Part shown: piece by piece, positions 1 to 9,150 of the stretch
Position numbering within the stretch: position 1 is the first letter of the stretch
Layout: each line of letters opens with the position of its first letter
DNA from: Lentzea cavernae
GTDB lineage: Bacteria; Actinomycetota; Actinomycetes; Mycobacteriales; Pseudonocardiaceae
NCBI RefSeq assembly: GCF_014653695.1
Contig: NZ_BNAR01000011.1
Span: 62,001-126,000, forward strand
Direction of reading: 5' to 3'
Length of the DNA: 64,000 nucleotides
Program-made: the position numbers and the translations under genes
Notes under the pieces: model-generated
What the model was told of the DNA's origin: nothing
Database searches by the model: none
The model's input: the letters and a program-made list of their open reading frames with translations, nothing else

Positions 1-809
1 CGGATCTTCGCGACCTCGACCAGCGCCTCGTCGTCGGCGAACGCCCGGTCGACCAGCCAGCCGTCGCGCACGCCGAGCTGACCGCGTTCCGGCTCCTCCA
101 GCGTGAACCCGACGCGGTCACGGGCGGGCGAGGCCTCCAGCAGGTCGAAGACCAGGTCGTCCTCGAGCCAGCCGATCGCCACGTCACCGGTGAGGACCCG
201 CGCCTTGGCCTGCGCGTAGGCGTCCATGCCGCCGTGCCAGTCGAGGTGGTCCTCGGCGAGGTTGAGCAGCACGCCCGCCTGCGGCCGCACCGACGGCGCC
301 CAGTGCAGCTGGAAGCTCGACAGCTCCACCGCGAGCACCCGGCGACCGGCCAGCAGCGCGTCCACGACGGGAAGGCCGACGTTGCCGCAGGCCACGGCGT
401 CCGCTCCGGCGGCGTGCAGGATCGACTCCAGCATGCCGACCGTCGTGGTCTTGCCGTTCGTGCCCGTCACCGCGAGCCACACCGGCGGGTCGGCCAGCTC
501 CGAGGCCATCCGCCAGGCCAGCTCGACCTCGCCGATCACCTCGATGCCCGCCGAGGCGGCGGCCGCGAGCAACGGGCTGGACGGCCGCCAGCCGGGGCTC
601 GTGACGACGAGGGAGGTGCCGGCCGGGGGTTCCGACAGGCCGGGCACCAGTTCCACGCCCTCGAGCAGCGTTTCCAGCGCGCTCAGTCGCTGGGGCGACG
701 AGTCCGTCACCACGACCTCGGCGCCCGCCGCGAGCAACGCCTCCGCGGCGGACCGGCCGGTCACTCCAGCACCGGCCACCAGCACCTTCGAACCGGCCAG
801 CTTGGTCAT
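1..809 (-). CDS. murD: UDP-N-acetylmuramoyl-L-alanine--D-glutamate ligase (MurD), C-terminus off window
   Basis: MurD adds D-glutamate to UDP-MurNAc-L-Ala in the cytoplasmic stage of peptidoglycan synthesis. The first 269 residues are present; the C-terminal ligase domain lies beyond the left edge. A glycine-rich N-terminal nucleotide-fold start (VLVAGAGVTGRS) precedes the central Mur-ligase ATP site GTNGKTTT at about residues 114-121, and the ELSSFQL and NLAEDHLDWH segments typical of MurD follow. The ATG start is 4 bases after the mraY stop, so it is read from the same mRNA as mraY. The window truncates the gene; it is not broken. Confidence 0.96.
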   Translation of the reverse strand, partial: MTKLAGSKVLVAGAGVTGRSAAEALLAAGAEVVVTDSSPQRLSALETLLEGVELVPGLSEPPAGTSLVVTSPGWRPSSPLLAAAASAGIEVIGEVELAWRMASELADPPVWLAVTGTNGKTTTVGMLESILHAAGADAVACGNVGLPVVDALLAGRRVLAVELSSFQLHWAPSVRPQAGVLLNLAEDHLDWHGGMDAYAQAKARVLTGDVAIGWLEDDLVFDLLEASPARDRVGFTLEEPERGQLGVRDGWLVDRAFADDEALVEVAKI

Positions 810-813
810 AGCT

Positions 814-1899
814 CTAGAACCCGCCCGTCAGCCACTCGCTGTAGAAGACACCGAGACCGAACATGCAGCAGATGCCGGCCATCAACCAGAACCGGATGAT
901 GACAGTGGTTTCCGCCCACCCGGCGAGTTCGAAGTGGTGGTGGAACGGCGCCATGCGGAACAGCCGCCGTCGTGAGGTGCGGAAGACCGCGACCTGCAAC
1001 GCCACCGACAGGGCCTCGACCACGAACAGACCACCGATGACGATCATCAGCAGCTCGGTGCGGGTCGCGATCGCGAGACCGGCGACGAGACCGCCGAGCG
1101 CGAGCGAACCGGTGTCACCCATGAAGATCTTGGCCGGAGCCGCGTTCCACCAGAGGAAGCCGATGCAGCCCGCCATCGCGGCCGCGGCGATCACCGCGAG
1201 GTCCAGCGGGTCGCGCACGTCGTAACAACCGGCCACGGCGTAGCTGGAGCAGTTGTAGCGGAACTGCCAGAACGAGATCACGACGTACGTGCCGAACACC
1301 ATCGCCGACGAACCGCCGGCGAGGCCGTCGAGGCCGTCGGTCAGGTTCACGGCGTTCGACCACGCGGCGACCATGCCGTAGCAGAAGACGATGAACCCGA
1401 CGACGCCGAACGAGACCACGGTGATGTCGCGGACGAACGACAGGTTGACCGACGCGGGCGTCAGGCCGTCCTTGTTCGGGAACTGCAGGACCAGGACCGC
1501 GAACGTGATCGTCGCGATGAACTGGCCGACCAGCTTCGCCGTCTTGTTCAGGCCCAGGTTGCGGGCCTTGCGGATCTTGATGAAGTCGTCGAGGAAGCCG
1601 ACGATGCCGAGCGACGTCGTCAGCATCAGCACGAGCAGGCCGGACGCCGTCGGGGTCTGCCCCGACGCCGAGGCCGACATCGAGTTCACGAGGTGGGTGC
1701 CGAGGTAACCGGCCCACATCGCGACCAGGATGGCGAGGCCGCCCATGGTCGGCGTGCCGCGCTTGGTCTTGTGGTGCTGCGGACCGTCCTCGCGGATCTC
1801 CTGGCCGAAACCCTGGCGCGAGAAGACCTTGATCAGGTAGGGCGTCAGCAGGATCGACACTGCCAGTGCGATCGCTGCGGCGATCAGGATGCTCTTCAC
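814..1899 (-). CDS. mraY: phospho-N-acetylmuramoyl-pentapeptide transferase (MraY)
   Basis: MraY transfers phospho-MurNAc-pentapeptide to undecaprenyl phosphate, making lipid I in the membrane. The protein is 361 residues and almost entirely hydrophobic, as expected for ten membrane helices. It carries the family motifs: [15 protein letters not shown], the acidic DDFIK loop, [11 protein letters not shown] and a cytoplasmic FHHHFE histidine cluster. The GTG start at 1899 overlaps the murF TGA in a GTGA arrangement, implying translational coupling. An open frame continues upstream but lies inside murF. Confidence 0.96.
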   Translation of the reverse strand: MKSILIAAAIALAVSILLTPYLIKVFSRQGFGQEIREDGPQHHKTKRGTPTMGGLAILVAMWAGYLGTHLVNSMSASASGQTPTASGLLVLMLTTSLGIVGFLDDFIKIRKARNLGLNKTAKLVGQFIATITFAVLVLQFPNKDGLTPASVNLSFVRDITVVSFGVVGFIVFCYGMVAAWSNAVNLTDGLDGLAGGSSAMVFGTYVVISFWQFRYNCSSYAVAGCYDVRDPLDLAVIAAAAMAGCIGFLWWNAAPAKIFMGDTGSLALGGLVAGLAIATRTELLMIVIGGLFVVEALSVALQVAVFRTSRRRLFRMAPFHHHFELAGWAETTVIIRFWLMAGICCMFGLGVFYSEWLTGGF

Positions 1900-3356
1900 T
1901 TGGTTCCTGCCTCCAGCAGGGCCTCGGCAATGCGCCACAGGCGATAGGCGTTGGATGCCTTGACCAGCACTACGTCACCGGGCCGGACTTCCCCCTGGAG
2001 CAACGCGATGGCCGCGTCGGCATCCGGCACCCTGACGGATTCGTCTCCCCAAGATCCTTCCAGGTGCGCACCCTGGTGCATCGCGCGGGCCGCCTCCCCG
2101 ACGACGACCAGCTTGCTGATGTCCAGGCGCACCACCAGGCGGCCGATCTCGTCGTGCTCGCGCACCGCGTCGTCGCCCAGTTCCGCCATCGGGCCGAGGA
2201 CGGCCCAGCTGCGGCGGGCGGGCGCGGAGGAGCGCGCGATCGACGCGAGCGCCTTCAACGCCGCCCGCACCGAGTCGGGGTTCGCGTTGTAGGCGTCGTC
2301 GATCACCGTCACGCCGTCGGGACGGTCCCTGATGTCCATGCGGTGCGCGGAGACCCGTTCGGCCGCGCCGAGCCGTCGCGCCACTTCGTCCGGCGTGGCG
2401 CCCAGCTCGAGTGCGATGGCGGCCGCGACCAGCGCGTTGCCGACCTGGTGGGTGCCGTTGACGCCGAGCTTGACCTCGGCGTCGCCCTTCGCGGTCTTCA
2501 GCGTGAAGCTCGCACGGGCATGCTCGTCCAGGACGATGTTCTCGGCGCGGACGTCGGCCTTCTGGCTCTCGCCGACGAGGACGACCTTGGCCTTCGTACG
2601 ACTCGCCATGCCCGCGACCAGCGGGTCGTCGGCGTTGAGGACGGCGACGCCGTCCTGCGGCAGCGACTCGACCAGCTCGCCCTTGCCCTGCGCGATGCCC
2701 TCGCGCGAGCCGAACTCGCTGAGGTGCGCGGTGCCGACGTTGAGCACGGCGCCGAACTTCGGCGGGGCGATCTCGCACAGGTTCGCGATGTGGCCGATGC
2801 CGCGCGCCGACAGCTCCAGCACGAGGAACTTCGTGTCCTCGGTGGCCCTGAGCGCGGTCCACGGGTGGCCGAGCTCGTTGTTGAACGAACCGGGCGGGGC
2901 GATGGTCTCCCCGGCGGGGCTCAGCACCTGGGCGATGAGGTCCTTCGTGGACGTCTTGCCCGCGGAGCCGGTGATGCCGACGATCGTCAGGTCCTTCAGG
3001 CGGTCCGTGACGTGGCGCGCGAGCTTGGCCAGCGCCTCCAGCACCGCCGCGCCCTCGCCGCCGGTGTCACCGGCGAGCACGTAGGCGTTGGCGTGCCTGG
3101 TCTCCACCGGCGGCGCGATGACCGACGGCGCGTCGACCTCGCGACCCGCCAGCACGCCGGCGGCGCCCTGGGCGACCGCCTGCGCGGCGAAGTCGTGACC
3201 GTCCACGCGTTCACCGGGCAGGGCCAGGAAGAGACCCCCTTCGGTGACCTTGCGGGTGTCGAACTCGATGGTGCCGGTGACCACCGGACTGCCATCGGTG
3301 GCGTGCAGGCGTCCGCCGACGATCTCAGCGATCTCGGCGAGCGTGAGTGCGATCAA
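1896..3356 (-). CDS. murF: UDP-N-acetylmuramoyl-tripeptide--D-alanyl-D-alanine ligase (MurF)
   Basis: MurF adds D-Ala-D-Ala to the UDP-MurNAc tripeptide. The protein is 486 residues, a normal length, with the Mur N-terminal domain ([17 protein letters not shown] near residue 35), the ATP loop [13 protein letters not shown] at about 125-137, and the [13 protein letters not shown] segment [15 protein letters not shown] in the central domain. It starts with TTG in a TTGA overlap with the murE stop and ends in a GTGA overlap with mraY, so murE-murF-mraY-murD form one coupled block. Confidence 0.95.
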   Translation of the reverse strand: MIALTLAEIAEIVGGRLHATDGSPVVTGTIEFDTRKVTEGGLFLALPGERVDGHDFAAQAVAQGAAGVLAGREVDAPSVIAPPVETRHANAYVLAGDTGGEGAAVLEALAKLARHVTDRLKDLTIVGITGSAGKTSTKDLIAQVLSPAGETIAPPGSFNNELGHPWTALRATEDTKFLVLELSARGIGHIANLCEIAPPKFGAVLNVGTAHLSEFGSREGIAQGKGELVESLPQDGVAVLNADDPLVAGMASRTKAKVVLVGESQKADVRAENIVLDEHARASFTLKTAKGDAEVKLGVNGTHQVGNALVAAAIALELGATPDEVARRLGAAERVSAHRMDIRDRPDGVTVIDDAYNANPDSVRAALKALASIARSSAPARRSWAVLGPMAELGDDAVREHDEIGRLVVRLDISKLVVVGEAARAMHQGAHLEGSWGDESVRVPDADAAIALLQGEVRPGDVVLVKASNAYRLWRIAEALLEAGTK

Positions 3357-4879
3357 CGGTGCGCCTCTCTGATCGCGGCGGTCAGCGTCTCGACGTCCGA
3401 GAACGGCTGGACCACGCCGGCGATCTCCTGTCCCGTCTCGTGCCCCTTGCCCGCCACGACGACCACGTCGCCCGGACGTGCCAGTTCCACGGCCTTGCGG
3501 ATCGCGAGCAACCGGTCGCCGATCTCGAGCACCTCGCCCCGGTTCTCGGCGGCGAGGGCGCCCTCGAGCATGGCGGCCCGAATGGAGGACGCGTCTTCGC
3601 TCCTCGGGTTGTCATCGGTGATGATCAACACCTCGGCGCGTTCCGCGGCGGCCGCGCCCATCAACGGCCGCTTCGCCCGGTCCCGGTCGCCACCGCAGCC
3701 GAGCACGATGATCACCCGGCCGTCGGTCTTGGCGCGCACGGCGTCGAGCGCGAGGGCGACGGCGGCGGGCTTGTGCGAGTAGTCGACGACCGCGGTGAAG
3801 TCCTGGCCCTCGTCGACGCGCTGCATGCGGCCGGGGACCTGGACGTTCCCCAGGCCTTCCTGGATGGCGGCCGCCGGGATGCCCTCCGCGTGCAGGCAGG
3901 CGATGGCCAGCAGCGCGTTCGCGACGTTGAAGCTGCCCGCGAGCGGGAGGTGGATCTCGACGTCGAGGCCGGGGCCGTGCGCGGTGAACGTCTGCTCACC
4001 GGTCGGCGACACCTCGATGTCGCCGGAGGTCCAGTCGGCGGCCCTGGTCGTGGCGACGGTGGTGGTGCCCGGCTTCACGAGCCGCTCGCCCCACTCGCCG
4101 TCGACGCAGACGACCTCCTTGCGCGCGCGGCCGTCGAACAGCTGCGCCTTCACCTCGAAGTACTCCTCCATCGAGGAGTGGAAGTCGAGGTGGTCCTGGC
4201 TGAGGTTCGTGAACGCGCCGATCTCGAACTCGGTGGCGGCGACCCTGCCCAGTTCCAGGGCGTGGCTCGACACCTCCATGGCCACGTCGGTGATGCCGCG
4301 CTCGGCCATGACCGCGAACAGCGCCTGCAGGTCGGGCGCCTCGGGCGTGGTGTGGGAGCTGTCGAGCTGCTCCGTGCCGATGCGGGTGCCGACCGTGCCG
4401 ATGAGACCGGTCTGCCTGTTCGCGGCGCGCAGCACCGACTCGATCATGTACGTGGTGGTGGTCTTGCCGGACGTGCCGGTGACACCCCACAACCTGATCT
4501 TGGTCGACGGCTGTCCGTAGACGTGCGCGGCGAGCAGGCCCACGACCTCGCGAGGACGCGGGTGGATCAGCACGGGCACGTCCTTGAGGGCGTCGCGCGC
4601 GGCTCCGGCCTCGTCGGTCAGGACGGCGACGGCACCGTTCTCGATCGCCGTCGCGGCGAAGTCGGCACCGTGCACGTGCGCGCCCGGGAGCGCGGCGTAG
4701 AGGTCTCCGGCGACCACGTGCTGAGCACGCAGAGTAACCCCTGTCACCTGGACGTCGGCATGCGCTGGCCTGGTCAGGTGCACGTCGGCGACCGCGGCGA
4801 GAGCAGCCACGGAAGCAGGGCGAATGGCGTTGGGGCGGGGCGGGGCGGTCGCGACCTTGCCCTCGAGCTTGGCAGGCAC
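3353..4879 (-). CDS. murE: UDP-N-acetylmuramoyl-L-alanyl-D-glutamate--2,6-diaminopimelate ligase (MurE)
   Basis: MurE adds meso-diaminopimelate as the third residue of the peptidoglycan stem. The protein is 508 residues from a GTG start. Features are the ATP loop GVTGTSGKTTT near residue 130, the NLSQDHLDFH carbamylated-lysine region neighbourhood, and DNPR in the C-terminal domain near residue 423. In this family DNPR marks meso-diaminopimelate rather than lysine specificity. I chose the GTG at 4879 because TAGCCT lies 7 bases upstream and no Shine-Dalgarno sequence is visible; a TTG two codons upstream is possible. Unlike the usual order, ftsI is not directly upstream: two unrelated genes intervene. 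Confidence 0.95.
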   Translation of the reverse strand: MPAKLEGKVATAPPRPNAIRPASVAALAAVADVHLTRPAHADVQVTGVTLRAQHVVAGDLYAALPGAHVHGADFAATAIENGAVAVLTDEAGAARDALKDVPVLIHPRPREVVGLLAAHVYGQPSTKIRLWGVTGTSGKTTTTYMIESVLRAANRQTGLIGTVGTRIGTEQLDSSHTTPEAPDLQALFAVMAERGITDVAMEVSSHALELGRVAATEFEIGAFTNLSQDHLDFHSSMEEYFEVKAQLFDGRARKEVVCVDGEWGERLVKPGTTTVATTRAADWTSGDIEVSPTGEQTFTAHGPGLDVEIHLPLAGSFNVANALLAIACLHAEGIPAAAIQEGLGNVQVPGRMQRVDEGQDFTAVVDYSHKPAAVALALDAVRAKTDGRVIIVLGCGGDRDRAKRPLMGAAAAERAEVLIITDDNPRSEDASSIRAAMLEGALAAENRGEVLEIGDRLLAIRKAVELARPGDVVVVAGKGHETGQEIAGVVQPFSDVETLTAAIREAHR

Positions 4880-4886
4880 GGGCAAG

Positions 4887-4892
4887 AGGCTA
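4887..4892 (-). promoter_or_regulatory. putative -10 box for a leaderless murE transcript
   Basis: TAGCCT (coding strand) fits TAnnnT and ends 7 bases before the GTG start of murE, so transcription would begin at the start codon. No Shine-Dalgarno sequence is present. No convincing -35 box is seen. Together with the hairpin after ftsI this suggests that murE onward has its own promoter. Confidence 0.45.
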
Positions 4893-5089
4893 CCGGCGTG
4901 CGCGGAGTGGCCGAGCGGCGCGTTGGCGTTCGGGTGATGATCAGCGGCTCTGAGCCGTTCGGGTGGCCGTCCGCGCTGGTCCTCGTGAGCGAGCCCGTCC
5001 GGCCGCACAAGTTCCTGCCGGGTTGGTGACTTAGTGCCCTGTGAGCACTCGTGCACCTGCGGTGAGGTGTGAGTCGGCAGGAGGCGGCG

Positions 5090-5905
5090 ATGAGAACAGG
5101 CACGGCGGTGGAACCCAGGAGGTTTTCCTTCTGGGCACCGGACTTCAGTCGATCCGTGACGGTCGGTGTGGACACGTCCGAGTTCGCGTACCACGCGTTC
5201 GAATGGGCGGCGCGCCACGCGTGGTCGCTCAGGACGGACCTCCAGGTGTACCTCGCGGACCCCGGTGACACGACGGTCCAGCGGGTCCTGGAACGGCTCC
5301 CGATGCTCACCGCCCACTTCCGCCGCAGTGGGGACGACCCGGTGGCCGCACTGGTGGGGGCGTCGGACTCCAGCGCGACCTTGGTCTTGGGGTGCAAGGG
5401 AGAACAGCACCGCGGCCTGGGGCTGGGATCCCTCGTCCTCCCGGTGTTGCGCCGCGCGCGGTGCGGTGTCGTGGTGGTGCGCGGACGTCCACAGGCGATC
5501 CGCGGCGAGCACGGCTGGATCACCGCTGCCGTCGGCGGGTGCGAGGACCCGGTCGTGCTGCGGCGCGCGGTCGAGCTCTGCCGCACCCGCCGAGCGCGGC
5601 TGCGGCTGCTGCACGTCCACCTGCCGGCCCAGCACGGCGACTCCGTGCCGCGCGACGAGGCCGCGGTCCGCCGGGCCGTGCTGTTCCTGCGCACCACCGC
5701 TCCCGAGCTGACGCCGGAGGTGCAGGTGGAGTCACGGCACCCGCACGAGGCGTTGGCCGCCCTGGATTCCGACCTCGTCGTGGTGGGGCGCGGCGGGCAG
5801 CACGACGGGGTCGGTCTGATCACCAGAGCCGCGCTGTACCACTCGTCGTGTCCGGTGCTGGTGGCTCGGCCGGAGCCGATGCACGACGACCGCAAGACTC
5901 CTTAA
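5090..5905 (+). CDS. tandem universal stress protein (UspA family)
   Basis: This 271-residue cytoplasmic protein looks like two tandem Usp-type nucleotide-binding folds: the first runs from SVTVGVDTSEFAYHAFEWAA to about residue 130, the second begins near ITAAVGGCEDP and ends with LVVVGRGGQHDG and SSCPVLVARPEP. The GxxGxxG ATP signature is only partly kept. The ATG at 5090 is preceded by AGGAGG with good spacing, which favours it over the GTG at 5069. It lies divergently from murE, and its TAA overlaps that of the convergent glycosidase-like gene. The role of its insertion in the wall cluster is unknown. Confidence 0.82.
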   Translation: MRTGTAVEPRRFSFWAPDFSRSVTVGVDTSEFAYHAFEWAARHAWSLRTDLQVYLADPGDTTVQRVLERLPMLTAHFRRSGDDPVAALVGASDSSATLVLGCKGEQHRGLGLGSLVLPVLRRARCGVVVVRGRPQAIRGEHGWITAAVGGCEDPVVLRRAVELCRTRRARLRLLHVHLPAQHGDSVPRDEAAVRRAVLFLRTTAPELTPEVQVESRHPHEALAALDSDLVVVGRGGQHDGVGLITRAALYHSSCPVLVARPEPMHDDRKTP

Positions 5906-7089
5906 CAAGCCTTGCGCAGCACCGTTCCGGTCGTGCCCGGCAACACCACGTAGGTGACCGGCGCGCCGTGCTCGTTCTTCTGCGTCTCGGCGAGGCGCAC
6001 GGTGAGCGGGGCGCTGCCGGTCTTGTTGGCGTTGACGAGCACGGTGCCGCACTCGAAGTCGCGCTGGTGCACGTTCTTCGCGATCTCGTGGTGCTCGCCG
6101 AGGGGTGCGCCGAGGTCCCAGTCGTACTCGCCGCGCCACTGCGAGGGGCCGTCGTAGCCGTCGGTCTTGTCGATCTCGGAGATCGCGGCGTGCTCGCCCT
6201 TGGCCAGCAGGTAGCTCGCGAAGGCGTAGCGGAACGGCTGTTCGGCGCCGCTGTGGTGCGGCTGGACCCAGGTGATCTTGCCCTTGGCCTCGTTGGCGGT
6301 GATCTGGGCGATCTGCCGGCTCCAGCCCTGCGGGTACTCCGAGAGCAGGTCTTTGTCGCCGAAGGTCAGCCACCACTCGTCGAAGCCGCCGTCGAGGTGT
6401 TCGACGTAGGAGTCCCACGCGCCTTCGTACAAGCGGGCGTTGGACATGTTCGCGACGGTCTTGAGGCCAGCGTCCACGAACTTCTGCCTGGTGCCGGCGA
6501 GCATCGAGAGGTAGGCCTCGCGCATCGCGGCGTCGGTCGGGTACGCCGCCGGGCAGACGCCTTGGTGGTAGGTGTCGCAGGCGAACAGGGCGTTGTCCAT
6601 CAGGACGCCGTCGAAGGCCTTCGCCGAGGACGCGATCACGTTGTCCGCCCAGGCGTTCTGGTACTCGGCGTTGCCGACGTCCATCTGCCAGTGGCCCGCG
6701 TAGCCGCCGTACTCGAGGCGGTTGCCGCCGGAGTCGGTGAGGAACCACGAGGGGTCGGCCGCGCAGTAGCCGACGCCGGTGGGGAGGTCGGCGTCGTCGG
6801 CACCGCCGGAACAGGCGTAGCTGCGCGTCGAGGAGAGATCTTTGTAGACGAACACCTGGATCTCCGGGTTCGCCTTCTTGAACTTCGCGGCAAGATCGGT
6901 TTCCCAGGCGTTCAACACGACGTACGAACGTCGTTCAGCCTCTTTCTCGATCATTTCCACGGAAACGTTCGTGCTGTTCATGTGCAGCCAGTACGACTTC
7001 ACGTCAGGCACTTCCTCCGGAGGCTGAGCTGCAGGAACGACCGGAATCCCCAGCAACAACGCCAAGATCGAATATCCGATGGAACGCAC
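5902..7089 (-). CDS. secreted putative glycosidase (hypothetical glycosyl hydrolase family 15-like, GHL15)
   Basis: The protein has an N-terminal hydrophobic signal segment (SIGYSILALLLGIPVVPAAQ) followed by a probable TIM-barrel glycosidase domain. Acidic and aromatic segments such as FDGVLMDNALFACDTY, VANMSNARLYEGAWDSY and GGFDEWWLTF, plus KITWVQPHHSG, resemble the hypothetical glycosyl hydrolase 15 group. Four to six cysteines fit an exported enzyme. I prefer the GTG at 7089, because GAGGTGAGG lies 6-14 bases upstream, over the GTG at 7101. Substrate is unknown; a cell-wall or exopolysaccharide role is only suggested by location. It is convergent with the universal stress gene and transcribed in the dcw direction. 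Confidence 0.65.
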   Translation of the reverse strand: MRSIGYSILALLLGIPVVPAAQPPEEVPDVKSYWLHMNSTNVSVEMIEKEAERRSYVVLNAWETDLAAKFKKANPEIQVFVYKDLSSTRSYACSGGADDADLPTGVGYCAADPSWFLTDSGGNRLEYGGYAGHWQMDVGNAEYQNAWADNVIASSAKAFDGVLMDNALFACDTYHQGVCPAAYPTDAAMREAYLSMLAGTRQKFVDAGLKTVANMSNARLYEGAWDSYVEHLDGGFDEWWLTFGDKDLLSEYPQGWSRQIAQITANEAKGKITWVQPHHSGAEQPFRYAFASYLLAKGEHAAISEIDKTDGYDGPSQWRGEYDWDLGAPLGEHHEIAKNVHQRDFECGTVLVNANKTGSAPLTVRLAETQKNEHGAPVTYVVLPGTTGTVLRKAC

Positions 7090-7222
7090 GACGCACCTCA
7101 CCTCGTTCAGCTCTCCGGTTTCGGAGAATTAAACGGGATGAAATGCGTCTCAACACGAAGAAGTTTTCACAGTCAAAAGAACGGGATCACGCCTGGGCGC
7201 ATCCGCACCTCTTGTGGATCCG

Positions 7223-7248
7223 GGGCGCGCCACGCACAATGCGCGCCC
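7223..7248 (-). terminator. hairpin directly after ftsI
   Basis: Perfect 8-bp stem GGGCGCGC/GCGCGCCC with a 10-base loop, beginning at the base next to the ftsI TAA. There is no T-run, as is usual for high-GC actinobacterial terminators. It would separate ftsI transcription from the downstream inserted genes. Confidence 0.45.
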
Positions 7249-9150
7249 TTACAGCTGCAGCTGGACGTACGGCGTCTGCTCGGCCGACATCGGCACCTGG
7301 AACCGCTGGGTCAGGAAGGTCGCGATGTCGTGGAACACGGGCGCGGCCGACTGGGCGCCGGACGGCGCGTCGAGCATGATGCCGACGACGTAGCGCGGGT
7401 TGTCGGCCGGGAGGATGCCGGCGAACGTCGTCCAGTACTGGGACTGGGAGTAGCACTTGCAGGCCTGGTCGATCTGCTGCGCCGTGCCGGTCTTGCCCGC
7501 GATCTGGTAGCCGGGCACGGCGGCCGGCTTGCCGGTGCCGTTCTGGTTCGCGTCGCGCGGGTCGGACTGGGTGACCGAGCGGAACATCTCGCGGACGGTC
7601 TTCGCCGTCTCCGGCGACACCACGCGCACGCCGTCCGGACGCTGCTTCTCCGAGCGCGCGCCCTCCTCGCCGATCTCGGCGCGGACCAGCCGCGGCGGGA
7701 TGCGCACCCCGTCGTTGGCGATGGCCTGGTACATGCCGGTCATCTGCAGCAACGTCATGGAGAGGCCCTGGCCGATCGGCAGGTTGCCGAAGGTCGAGCC
7801 GGACCACTGGCCGAGCGGCGGGACCTGGCCTGCCTCCTCCGCCGGGACGCCGGAGTTCGTGCGGCGGCCGAGCCCGAACTTCTGCAGCATCTCGGCGTAG
7901 CGCTCCTGGCCCACCTGCTGGGCGGCCTCCAGCGTGCCGACGTTGGAGGACTTGGCGAACACGCCGGTGAACGACATCGGGACGGTGCCGTGGTTCCAGG
8001 CGTCCTTGATGACCCGGTCGGCGACCTTGATCGACCCCGGCACCTGCAGCACGTCGCCCGGCTTGAACAGGCCGTACTCGACGGCGGCGGCGGCCGTGAC
8101 GATCTTGTTCACGGAGCCGGGCTCGAAGCTGTAGGCGACCGCGGTGTTGCGCTTCTGGTCCTCGGAGGCCTTGCCGAAGTCGGTCGGGTCGTAGGTCTTG
8201 TCGTTGGCCATCGCGACGATCTCGCCGGTGCGGCTGTCCAGCACGACCGCGGAACCGTTCTTGGCGCCGGTCTTCTTCGTGTAGTCCGTGATGATCTTCT
8301 GGACGGCGTGCTGCGTGTCGATGTCGATCGTCAGCTCGAGGCTCTTGCCCGGCTGCGGCTTCACGAGCTCGCGCTCGGTGTTCGGGATGACGAGGGTGTC
8401 GTCGCCCGACATCGTGTCGACCACGCGCCGGCCCGTGCGGCCCGCGAGCACGTTGTCCTGGGCGTTCTCCAGCCCGAGGATGCCCTGGACGGTCGGAGGC
8501 TTCTCCTCCTGGCGCCAGTTGGCCGCGCCGATGATGTTCGACGCCAGCTCGCCGTTGGGGTAGATGCGCTTGGAGCGGTACTCCGAGCCGATCTCCGTCG
8601 GGAACTTCTCGACGATCTTCGCGGCCTTCGCCGGCTCGGCCTCGCTGACCAGGACCTCGTAGGAGATGTCCTTCACGAGCTGCTGGTAGACCGTCTCCTC
8701 GTCGGTCTTCTCCCCGTTGACCTCGGGGCCCAGCGTCGACGAGATGAACTTCGCGACCTCGCGCGCGTGCTCGTCATAGGTGCCCGGGTACTTCTCCGCG
8801 TCCTTCGCGTGCGCCTCGTCCCAGGTCTTGCGCGCGCGCTGCGGAAGGATGTAGAGCGCGCGCACCTCGATCGAGAACGCGAGCTGGTTGCCGTTGCGGT
8901 CGAGGATCGACCCGCGCTCGGCGGGGATGTCGATGGGCGTCGTGCGCTGCTTCTGCGCCTGCAGCGACAGCTCGTCCGCCTGGATGCCCTGCACCTGCAC
9001 GAGCTTGACGCCCGCGATCAGCAGCGCGCCGATCAGCAGCACGCGGCCGACGCCGATGCGCAGCCTGCTGTTGCCGCCCAGGCGCGCGGCCGGGCGGGAG
9101 CCGCGCACCGACAACGGGCGGCGCGGGCCCCTTTGCTGCGGACCGGGCAT
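7249..9150 (-). CDS. ftsI: septal peptidoglycan transpeptidase FtsI (PBP3/PbpB)
   Basis: This class B penicillin-binding protein crosslinks septal peptidoglycan. The 633-residue protein has a short basic N-terminus, one membrane helix (about residues 32-52), a dimerisation domain beginning PAERGSILDRNG, and a transpeptidase domain with all three active-site motifs: SVNK (Ser346), SSN (401-403) and KTG (553-555). The ATG overlaps the stop of the ftsL-like gene (ATGA), so the two are translationally coupled. A 10-base-loop hairpin follows the stop. It is separated from murE by about 2.4 kb, against the usual adjacency. Confidence 0.96.
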   Translation of the reverse strand: MPGPQQRGPRRPLSVRGSRPAARLGGNSRLRIGVGRVLLIGALLIAGVKLVQVQGIQADELSLQAQKQRTTPIDIPAERGSILDRNGNQLAFSIEVRALYILPQRARKTWDEAHAKDAEKYPGTYDEHAREVAKFISSTLGPEVNGEKTDEETVYQQLVKDISYEVLVSEAEPAKAAKIVEKFPTEIGSEYRSKRIYPNGELASNIIGAANWRQEEKPPTVQGILGLENAQDNVLAGRTGRRVVDTMSGDDTLVIPNTERELVKPQPGKSLELTIDIDTQHAVQKIITDYTKKTGAKNGSAVVLDSRTGEIVAMANDKTYDPTDFGKASEDQKRNTAVAYSFEPGSVNKIVTAAAAVEYGLFKPGDVLQVPGSIKVADRVIKDAWNHGTVPMSFTGVFAKSSNVGTLEAAQQVGQERYAEMLQKFGLGRRTNSGVPAEEAGQVPPLGQWSGSTFGNLPIGQGLSMTLLQMTGMYQAIANDGVRIPPRLVRAEIGEEGARSEKQRPDGVRVVSPETAKTVREMFRSVTQSDPRDANQNGTGKPAAVPGYQIAGKTGTAQQIDQACKCYSQSQYWTTFAGILPADNPRYVVGIMLDAPSGAQSAAPVFHDIATFLTQRFQVPMSAEQTPYVQLQL

